Assembly (NCBI RefSeq): GCF_003363715.1
Contig: NZ_QREV01000012.1
Coordinates: 1-64,000, forward strand
Reading direction: 5' to 3'
Length of the DNA: 64,000 nucleotides
From: Parabacteroides acidifaciens
GTDB lineage: Bacteria > Bacteroidota > Bacteroidia > Bacteroidales > Tannerellaceae
Shown: positions 54,996 to 61,940 of the stretch, in pieces
Numbering within the stretch: position 1 is the stretch's first letter
How the letters are laid out: every line of letters begins with the position of its first letter
Translations under genes and position numbers: made by a program
The notes under the pieces: generated by a model
The model's input: the letters and a program-made list of their open reading frames with translations, nothing else
Told to the model about the DNA's origin: nothing
The model's database searches: none

Positions 54996-56371
54996 TCCGG
55001 CTGGTTCAGCCGGATGATCCGGTCAGCCAGTAAACGCAGTTCTTCCGGATTGTGGGAGGAGAAAAGGACTGTTTGACCGCTTATGGCCTGCCGCTGGCGA
55101 ATACGTCCGATAATCCGGCTGCACAAAGCTTCGTCCAATCCTTTGAACGGTTCGTCCATCAGCAGGAGCGGGGAAGGATAGGCGAGGGCGCGGGCGATTG
55201 CAACCCGTTGTTGTTGCCCGAAACTCAATTCATACGGAAAACGGTTTTCCAGCCCCTCTAATTCCATCTCTTTTAGTAAGGAAACGGCTTGCTGCAAAGC
55301 GGTCTCTTTCTTTAAATGAGCCGCTAAAGGGAAAGCGATGTTTTCTGTTATTGTCAGTTGGTCAAGCAGTTCCGGCTCTTGGAATACACAGGCTATCCCT
55401 TCTTTACAGGCCTTTTCGATCTCTCCTTGTGCCGGTTGCAAAATGCTACCGGCAAGATTGAGCAATGTTGTCTTGCCGGTTCCGGAAGGGGCTGTGATTC
55501 CGTAGACAACTCCTTTCTCAAAGGTATAGCTGAAATGGGACAACACAGGCTGTGTGCCGTATTGGAATGAAACATTGTCCATCCGGATTTCGCAACAACC
55601 CTCCGGTGCCGGCAATTCGGAGGTATGCTTGTTATAACATATAGGAAATTGTTGTCTCCCCAACCAACTGATTCCTTTATCGAAAAGATAACTGATCAGT
55701 ATCGCGACAATCGTCCACGCCATCAGTTCGGGAACGGCAATGAAGACTTGCGCCTGTTTCATCTCTCCGCCGATACCCGGGCTGCATTGCGCCAATACTT
55801 CTCCCATAATAATGGCACGCCAGCCAAAGCCGGATGCAGAAGCGAGACCGCTATACAGGAATGGTTTCAATTGTGGATAGATGACTTGCGTCAACTTGTT
55901 CCACCGTCCGATCCGGAATTGGCGGGCCATGGTTGAAAGTTCTTTCCGCTGGTTGCGGATTCCTTTTGTCAGGTTTTCCGTAAGGAGCGGAAACATGGTC
56001 AGGAAAGCAATCATCAGGGGAATACTTTCCGGGCGGAGGAAAATCAGTGCCAGAAGGATAAAGGAAATAACCGGAACAGACCGCATGATTGCCAATAAGG
56101 GACGAAACAGTTCGTATATCCATTCCCGCTTATTGAACAGGAAAGCGATTCCCGTAGCAGCGATTAAAGAGATCAACATGCCTGTAATGCCCCGTAACAG
56201 AGTGGCTGCAACAGACTGATAGAACGATCCGGATGTGAAAAGCATAACAAGTGTCTCCAACAGGCGGGGCACGGACGGCACCAGATCCGGCAAGCCGACA
56301 AGCATTGCCAGCAGTTGCCAGGCGAGCAATAAAAGGCCAATCGATATGAGTGTAAAGACGCTTTTCTTCAT
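54992..56371 (-). CDS. ABC importer with fused permease and ATPase (SsuC/SsuB-like)
   Basis: The first half (about 1-240) is a BPD-type permease with about six helices and a cytoplasmic loop MARQFRIGRWNKLTQVIYPQ. The second half (about 260-460) is an ATPase: Walker A APSGTGKTTL, signature ELSFGQQQRVAIARAL, Walker B LLLMDEPFKGLD. In the nitrate/sulfonate/taurine family these are usually two genes, so the fusion is notable. I start at MKKSVFTL (56371), 7 bp from the upstream binding-protein gene; the longer frame adds 20 residues overlapping it. The substrate is probably a small organic or inorganic compound. Confidence 0.85.
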   Translation of the reverse strand: MKKSVFTLISIGLLLLAWQLLAMLVGLPDLVPSVPRLLETLVMLFTSGSFYQSVAATLLRGITGMLISLIAATGIAFLFNKREWIYELFRPLLAIMRSVPVISFILLALIFLRPESIPLMIAFLTMFPLLTENLTKGIRNQRKELSTMARQFRIGRWNKLTQVIYPQLKPFLYSGLASASGFGWRAIIMGEVLAQCSPGIGGEMKQAQVFIAVPELMAWTIVAILISYLFDKGISWLGRQQFPICYNKHTSELPAPEGCCEIRMDNVSFQYGTQPVLSHFSYTFEKGVVYGITAPSGTGKTTLLNLAGSILQPAQGEIEKACKEGIACVFQEPELLDQLTITENIAFPLAAHLKKETALQQAVSLLKEMELEGLENRFPYELSFGQQQRVAIARALAYPSPLLLMDEPFKGLDEALCSRIIGRIRQRQAISGQTVLFSSHNPEELRLLADRIIRLNQPD

Positions 56372-56378
56372 GATCCGG

Positions 56379-57290
56379 CTATTTATAAAAGCCTTCGTCC
56401 GGGAGTTTCCCGCCGAGGGCTTTCGGTTCATATTCTTCTATCAATTGCAAGAAACGGACTATGCTTTCTTTTGCTTCGGAGGCAGGCTTATAATCGATCT
56501 TACACCGTTCGACGCTTTCGGGAGTCAGCATTCCCAGTGCGAAGACACCTTCTGTTTCCAGTATGCGGATCGCCTGTTCCGGATGTCTGGTTGCAAAGCG
56601 GCAGGAAGATTGGAGCAGGCTGTCTATTTCAGCCTGTTTCTCTTTCAGGGCAGGAGCATAGAGCACCGCTGTCTGGGCGAACCCGGAAAAGGCGGAATCC
56701 GGCCTGTTAAGGTCTGCCAGGATTTGCAGCGTGCTGTCCTTACGCAAAGCCATACTCAGGAATGGCTCCCCCAAGACGGCGTTGTCCACTTTTCCGGCCA
56801 GCAGTCCTTGCATCACTTCGCGCGCAGTCGTGAATGTATAATTTCGGGAATAATCGAGTTTATGCCTGTCGAGATAATAACGTGTGAGGATATCCGGCGT
56901 AGTTCCTGCACCGAATATATGCAAAACGGGCTTATTCTCTTCGGAAGTTTCTTTGGTGGGTTTGCCGACCAGGTAAAGAGTGCCCCATATCGGACATCCG
57001 GCCAAATGGTATTGTACACCTTTATTATACAGGTTGGCGGCGCTGATCATAGGCAGTACGGCAATATCGGCTTCTCCCTTAATCATTTCAGCCTGCATCA
57101 AGTCTGGAGAATCGACCAGCCGTACAACAACCGGCTTGCCGTCTATCTCCGGCGCATTTTCCATCCATTCCGCAAAAGCAATGGCAGACGGGCCGCGAAG
57201 GACGGAGACGCGTATCGCTTCGGCTTCTTTCTTCGGACTGTTACAACAGCATAAAATAAACAGCAAACAAAGGCATCTGAGAAATGTCAT
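56379..57290 (-). CDS. ABC transporter substrate-binding lipoprotein (NrtA/SsuA-like)
   Basis: The start MTFLRCLCLLFILCCCNSPK is a lipoprotein signal with its cysteines near residues 14-16. IRVSVLRGPSAIAFAEWMEN opens the periplasmic binding fold, and LMQAEMIKGEADIAVLP is the typical NMT1/SsuA-like hinge segment. It belongs with the fused permease-ATPase 7 bp downstream. I use the ATG at 57290; the longer frame from 57311 adds seven residues before the signal. Whether it takes nitrate, sulfonate, taurine or a thiamine precursor cannot be told. No TPP riboswitch is recognisable upstream. Confidence 0.82.
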   Translation of the reverse strand: MTFLRCLCLLFILCCCNSPKKEAEAIRVSVLRGPSAIAFAEWMENAPEIDGKPVVVRLVDSPDLMQAEMIKGEADIAVLPMISAANLYNKGVQYHLAGCPIWGTLYLVGKPTKETSEENKPVLHIFGAGTTPDILTRYYLDRHKLDYSRNYTFTTAREVMQGLLAGKVDNAVLGEPFLSMALRKDSTLQILADLNRPDSAFSGFAQTAVLYAPALKEKQAEIDSLLQSSCRFATRHPEQAIRILETEGVFALGMLTPESVERCKIDYKPASEAKESIVRFLQLIEEYEPKALGGKLPDEGFYK

Positions 57291-57616
57291 CGCTTCATAA
57301 GTTTCCGGCAAACTTAAGCAAAAACTTGCGATGGATAAAAAAGTTTCAACTTTTTCTACTTAGGAGAAACAATGTATTTTGTTGTAACTATCTGAAGATA
57401 AAGTAAATATAGAGAGTTTAAAAGATGCAGGTAACGATTTGGTGATGGAAGTCTTGCTTCGGGTTACACTGCTTTGCATAGTTTCAAATAACTCATATAC
57501 AAATGTAGGCAATATTTAGAATATAGCAAAATATACTGCCATTTATTTCTGTACAAATCTGATTATTAACATATTATGATTTAAGGCATAACTTATTGAT
57601 GCCTACTTGTTATAGA
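57291..57616. other. Intergenic stretch, no gene supported
   Basis: About 325 bases of A/T-rich DNA lie between the ABC operon start and the terminator at 57617. I see no tRNA, no open frame with family resemblance and no clear riboswitch. It may hold the ABC operon promoter and the left junction of the mobile-element DNA. Confidence 0.5.
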
Positions 57617-57650
57617 ATAGCCGGGGACAGTGCCTCCCGGCTATTTTTTT
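57617..57650 (+). terminator. Intrinsic terminator at the border of the mobile-element-like DNA
   Basis: ATAGCCGGG (57617-57625) pairs with CCCGGCTAT (57636-57644), followed by seven T residues. It faces plus-strand transcription, but no plus-strand gene lies upstream in this stretch, so it may end an unrecognised RNA or block incoming transcripts. Confidence 0.75.
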
Positions 57651-57683
57651 GTCCCAAATTGGCGTTTTCTGTCTTTTTTTGGC

Positions 57684-57706
57684 GGTTGCTCAACGGTTGA
57701 GTAACC
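57684..57706. promoter_or_regulatory. Operator-like inverted repeat
   Basis: GGTTGCTCAACGGTTGAGTAACC is a 23-bp near-perfect palindrome (one mismatched pair) 58 bp before the start of the excisionase-like gene. A second, wider pairing, AATGGCCTTAT with ATAAGGTCATT, surrounds the start region. It looks like a binding site for a regulator, perhaps the product of the next gene. Confidence 0.5.
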
Positions 57707-57763
57707 AATGGCCTTATAATATCTCCGTAATATTGCACCATAAACAATAAAAATAAGGTCATT

Positions 57764-58060
57764 ATGAATAATAGAAGAACTGCACCGGGTGGACAGACAA
57801 CCCACATGCTTAGTGCCATACTTGCCAAAGTTACCAACATTGAAAAGTTATTGGCTCCTGCCGTACATAATTTGCCGGACAGCGAGATACTGGATTCAAA
57901 AGGTGTGCACCTGCTTACCAAGATGTCGGACAGGACACTTTTAAGACGACGCAATGACGGGACACTCCCCTTTCATAGAGACAAGGGGAAGATATATTAC
58001 CGCCGTTCGGACGTACTCCGTGCCATGTTGCTGGAAAAAGAAGAACACTCTAAAAAATAA
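57764..58060 (+). CDS. Excisionase/MerR-type helix-turn-helix protein
   Basis: A 98-residue protein with a helix-turn-helix at about 50-90: SKGVHLLTKMSDRTLLRRRN followed by GTLPFHRDKGKIYYRRSDV, the layout of the DNA-binding domain used by excisionases and small regulators of Bacteroidales conjugative transposons. The N-terminal 45 residues look like a short coiled coil. It starts right after an operator-like palindrome and is followed 5 bp later by a partner gene. A role in excision or gene control of the element is likely. Confidence 0.7.
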   Translation: MNNRRTAPGGQTTHMLSAILAKVTNIEKLLAPAVHNLPDSEILDSKGVHLLTKMSDRTLLRRRNDGTLPFHRDKGKIYYRRSDVLRAMLLEKEEHSKK

Positions 58061-58065
58061 GCGTT

Positions 58066-58395
58066 ATGAAGAAGATGATTAAAATTGAAAGCGGTTCATT
58101 CGCTGCGCTCGTGAGAAGTTACAAGAAGTCGTTGAACATGTTGGCTGTCCTGCAACATATCTGTCAGGAAAATGACGTGGCGCTTTCCATGCTGCCCGAT
58201 GAAGTCTGCGAACTGATAAATCTCGATCCGGCAGAGATTGAGAAACAGCGTTTGAGCGGACGTCTGCGTTTTGCGGAAGAAGAGGACGGAACCAGACATT
58301 ATTCGATTGTGGATATAATCAATCTGAAAGATTTCGTTGACTGGAAAGTCATTAACAGACAGGTGAAAAGCCTTTCCTTTGAGGAAGTGGAATGA
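58066..58395 (+). CDS. Small conserved mobile-element protein, HTH-type
   Basis: A 109-residue protein paired with the excisionase-like gene (5-bp gap). The central DPAEIEKQRLSGRLRFAEEE and the following HYSIVDIINLKDFVDW resemble the second half of a helix-turn-helix with a wing, similar to the upstream protein (RSDVLRAML). I recognise the pairing from Bacteroidales conjugative elements but cannot give a function. It is transcribed toward the methylase remnant, whose end is 55 bp away on the other strand. Confidence 0.6.
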   Translation: MKKMIKIESGSFAALVRSYKKSLNMLAVLQHICQENDVALSMLPDEVCELINLDPAEIEKQRLSGRLRFAEEEDGTRHYSIVDIINLKDFVDWKVINRQVKSLSFEEVE

Positions 58396-58449
58396 CCGAG
58401 TGTCCTTTTCCCCATTACAGCCACACCCTTGTCATTTTCTGAAGGCTCT

Positions 58450-58911
58450 TTATGGTAAACTGCAGAAGTGGGGCCAGCGTATCTTTCGGGGCTTACCGCA
58501 ATCTGCCGCGGGAAACTTAGGATATTTTTTCAGCCCGTTTGACGAGGGAGCAATATCCATTGAGGGTACGTGCCTTGCCTTCCGTGGTAGGTCCGGTGTA
58601 CCGTCACTGCCGCCTGCCGGCTTTATGGTAAGCTGTATTTTCCGGTTCAACGTGGCAAGTTCTTCATTCAGCCGCTTGATTTCCGCATCCTTGGGCCATG
58701 AGGCCGCCACAATCTCCCGAAGGATCGGGATGTCTTTCGACAGCTCCGCGTTCTCCTTTTCCCGTTTCTCTATCATGGCGGGAATGCGTTCCAGCGCATT
58801 GATGAAGTTCATGACAGCCAGTTTCAGGTCTTTGGCTATATAACCGTTGTTGTAGGTATATTTGATACCGTCCAGTCCCTCGACCATGAACTTGTTCTGC
58901 AAGAACTCAGT
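58450..58911 (-). pseudogene. Truncated remnant of a mobile-element DNA methylase/helicase
   Basis: The translated segment MVEGLDGIKYTYNNGYIAKD, followed by a coiled-coil-like stretch (EKREKENAELSKDIPILREI), matches the C-terminal part of the very large methylase/helicase proteins of Bacteroidales conjugative elements, as I recall them. The frame is open right up to the rdrB stop codon at 58912, with no start codon of its own except TTG. More than 90 per cent of the gene is missing, so the defence cassette has been joined into it. The last 40 residues look unlike the rest and may be out of frame. Confidence 0.6.
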
Positions 58912-61437
58912 TTAGTGGTTATGGACTGATTCAAACTCTATTTCCTCCCCCGAAGGAATATACGTTTGTCGGAACCGTGAAATATTGCCATAATGAGCTA
59001 TACGCTTCAAATAGTTTTCTATTTGCAAATCACTCCACTTCAGAGTCCCATCAGCATTTCTTTCTTTTCGCAATGCTATAGCTAATAATGAAAATTCATT
59101 TTTGAGTGAAGTGTAGAATATACCCTTGTCATCCGTGTTGATACTAACCAACATTGAATGCTTCCCCTCTTTTGCATCTATGGAATGAAAATGGAAGATC
59201 GGATGCTGGTCGTATCTATTAAACCGACCTATCCGCAGATTGGATGTCGGATTGGTTTCAATCACTATTCCCTGCTTCTCTAAATTCCAAAGAATGGACT
59301 CTTGTACCTTGGCGACATCGGTGGCAAATGAAAGAGGAACTTGAATCACCGTCACTTTTTTCCCAATTCGATTGCAACATTCCGAATGATTATAATGCTC
59401 CCATAAATCAAATACTCTCTGTGGAGCAACAGCTGCAGGAGTTATTGGAGACCATTTAAAATAACGACCTCCAATATCCTCAGGCTCTTCAGAATTGTCT
59501 ATCCAATCACCTCGCATATTCATGCTTTGCTGATAGTCGTTCATATCAGATGAAATTGCCGAATAGCCAAGTTCCGAAGATAATATGGAAAACTGACAAT
59601 CAATTAGTAAGAGTGTTTGGGGATTAAGCCTTATATTGTTGGATGCGGCTGTGTATTTAAGCCACACAAGATTGTCGAGCAGTGTTTGTTTGGGAATAAT
59701 GATATAATGATGCCGTTCTTCATAAAAATCAAATGGATTTACTCCCAAAGCCAGTGCATGACCGATACGGCATCCTGCAGAATAATTCATGAAATGTATC
59801 GTTTCGTCCACTGCTCTCAGTCCATCCACAACATCATAGAAGTCCTCTCCGACATGGTAGGTTAAGTTGGTCAATCCGTGTAATTTTGCATAACGAAAAA
59901 AAGGGGCGAACACTTCAGGTGGACATCCGAGTTCCGAACCGGCTGCGTCAAGTCCTGTCAAATGGGGACCATTACCCATAGAATACTCTCCAATTCTATT
60001 AATGATTTGGTTCATTTGTTTTTTTAGTGTTTTTCGTAAATCAGCATGTCGGCATGTGAATCCATTCTTCTGTTTATCTGCACCCTTTATAAAATGAGCG
60101 ATTAAGGTTATAGATGGACAGTTATCACGTTTTAGAAAATCTGAATTTCCAAATATAGCTTGCTTATAATTCATCTTACGCACGCATCTTATACTATTGG
60201 GAGTAACTCGAGCCTCGAGATTGAATCTCAGTTTGTCTCCACAAGAAGTCTGCACAGCATATCTATAGGCAATCTCCCCAAAAGCTTTTTCCCATTTTTC
60301 TTCTTCCGTGCCCAAAGCCGATACCTTTTCATGGTCATAATCTTGAAAATTCACAAAACCTCTGAGGTCATTGGTTTGTACAAATTCTCGACGAACTTTG
60401 CATTTAATTACCAGATAGAGAAGCATAAGATCCGCATTCTCTCTTGCCCCATGTTCGTTATCGAAAAAACTTTTAAACCATTGATAAAGGAAATTTCTCT
60501 CACCATGATGTATCAAATAAGGGGAAGAAGGGATATCACTGATAAAATCCCGTGCATCAATAGCATAATCTATCTTGATTCCATTACTTGTTTCAAGGGC
60601 ATTCTCTAAAAATGTAGCAATGAGAGGATTTAATGCTTCCAATTTATTATAAATCGAGTCTTCAGATTCAAGCATCTCTTCAACCATAACGCGAGTAATG
60701 GGACAAGTATCCTCATTCTCGGTAACCGACGCCCATAGCATTGCTCGAACAGTAGCGGCAATCACCGCCCAACAAGGAAGTGGATAATGGTTGTTACCCG
60801 CTCTGCTTATGAGGTCGTAGTCTTTCTTTGCACTTGATATCCAAAAAGTTCCTTTGTCCTTTTTTCGTCCCGGCATGTTCATTAATCTCAGCCAATTGAA
60901 TTCGAACACATCGGTGGCTGCATTGATATGCGAATGTGTGTCAGACAACTCTTCATCAAGAATCGCATTAAGTCTCAGATTGTCGTGTTCAAGTACCATC
61001 GGCCACAAAAAGCGTTTTCTTTTGATACGGCATAGCGTATCATACCGTGCAAGCAATGGAAGAACCAATATATCCTCACCCACCTTAAGCGAAAGAGTAC
61101 GCCATCTCAACAATTCGTTGAATCGAACAGTAGGATTGTGCAGACCGGCAAGATTAAGCACATGCTTTGAGAATTCTGTCATCAATAATAAAATGCGATT
61201 AGTCAAAGAGGATGTTTCCGGATGAATACCAAATTCAGCATCCGTACACCATGTATCATTAATCACTTCAGAAAGCAACGAAATATCTGTTCGGGTGAAT
61301 GAGACATCCTTTCGTTTTATGATGTCTATCAGTATCTCGTTGATATCTATAGAGTCATCTTTTGTGATGTAATTTCCCATCAATTCAATTGGGAAATCGT
61401 ACAGTAAACCTTCAATTGTATTTCTGATTAGATCCAT
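58912..61437 (-). CDS. rdrB: RdrB-like adenosine deaminase of a RADAR-type defence system
   Basis: An 841-residue protein with all the metal and catalytic motifs of the adenosine deaminase family spread over an unusually long chain: THSH (H168, H170), GLDAAGSELG (495-504), TYHVGED (E531 as proton donor), GCRIGHA (H560), ETNPTSN (727-733) and INTDDKGIFYTSLKNE (D769, D770). Ordinary adenosine deaminases have about 340 residues; about 800 is the size of RdrB, which assembles into large shells. It follows an ATPase gene with the features of RdrA. RADAR systems alter adenosine pools or RNA during phage infection. The gene is A/T-rich and abuts the methylase remnant. Confidence 0.82.
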   Translation of the reverse strand: MDLIRNTIEGLLYDFPIELMGNYITKDDSIDINEILIDIIKRKDVSFTRTDISLLSEVINDTWCTDAEFGIHPETSSLTNRILLLMTEFSKHVLNLAGLHNPTVRFNELLRWRTLSLKVGEDILVLPLLARYDTLCRIKRKRFLWPMVLEHDNLRLNAILDEELSDTHSHINAATDVFEFNWLRLMNMPGRKKDKGTFWISSAKKDYDLISRAGNNHYPLPCWAVIAATVRAMLWASVTENEDTCPITRVMVEEMLESEDSIYNKLEALNPLIATFLENALETSNGIKIDYAIDARDFISDIPSSPYLIHHGERNFLYQWFKSFFDNEHGARENADLMLLYLVIKCKVRREFVQTNDLRGFVNFQDYDHEKVSALGTEEEKWEKAFGEIAYRYAVQTSCGDKLRFNLEARVTPNSIRCVRKMNYKQAIFGNSDFLKRDNCPSITLIAHFIKGADKQKNGFTCRHADLRKTLKKQMNQIINRIGEYSMGNGPHLTGLDAAGSELGCPPEVFAPFFRYAKLHGLTNLTYHVGEDFYDVVDGLRAVDETIHFMNYSAGCRIGHALALGVNPFDFYEERHHYIIIPKQTLLDNLVWLKYTAASNNIRLNPQTLLLIDCQFSILSSELGYSAISSDMNDYQQSMNMRGDWIDNSEEPEDIGGRYFKWSPITPAAVAPQRVFDLWEHYNHSECCNRIGKKVTVIQVPLSFATDVAKVQESILWNLEKQGIVIETNPTSNLRIGRFNRYDQHPIFHFHSIDAKEGKHSMLVSINTDDKGIFYTSLKNEFSLLAIALRKERNADGTLKWSDLQIENYLKRIAHYGNISRFRQTYIPSGEEIEFESVHNH

Positions 61438-61493
61438 TTATCAAATTCGGTAAAAACTTATACTTTCTTTGGACTTCGAGAGTTATAAAACGA

Positions 61494-61940
61494 TTACTGC
61501 TGTACCGGCTCTCCATTTGACTCATTTTCATCCATGTCAACTTGCTGTACTTCTGCTTGTTGAAGCATTTCTGTCTGTTCAGATTCAGCAGGGACCACCA
61601 CGTCTTCATGTATAAATATTTCGTTATATTTCCGTATGATAATATCTTCAGCTTCTTCTTTAGTATAATTTGTACCATCCGGTTTGTCAGGTACCCATGA
61701 TTTCAATTCATCGTCATCCATCTTACTAAAGTAGGGGATAGTCTTCAATTTTTCCCTAATAGTCACGGGATTTTTTGCCCTGTGGATTGTTTTTAGAATT
61801 TCTTCCAATGAAAGATTATCAGGAGATTTTAGCTCTATATTGAATATTGAATCAAAAATACTCTTACATTTACTCCAAATATCCGCCTCTTCATCAGGGT
61901 TACTCTCACCGAAGTGAGTACTTCTGCGTTTCGGATAATG
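61494..61940 (-). pseudogene. Out-of-frame C-terminal part of rdrA
   Basis: The frame is open from 61940 down to the stop at 61494 and codes for a natural-looking sequence (ESNPDEEADIWSKCKSIFDS, then an acidic tail ending in EPVQQ) that overlaps the end of the rdrA frame in a different frame. The only start is a TTG at 61808. The rdrA frame itself ends in a basic, unnatural tail. A one-base deletion between about 61905 and 61940 would explain both. It could instead be a small separate gene or a programmed frameshift. Confidence 0.6.

Noticed and set aside
57301-57616. A tRNA or TPP riboswitch upstream of the ABC operon
   Set aside because: No cloverleaf and no TPP core sequence is seen on either strand.
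58379-58843. Plus-strand 154-codon frame opposite the methylase remnant
   Set aside because: It is the antisense shadow of a strongly recognisable minus-strand coding segment.
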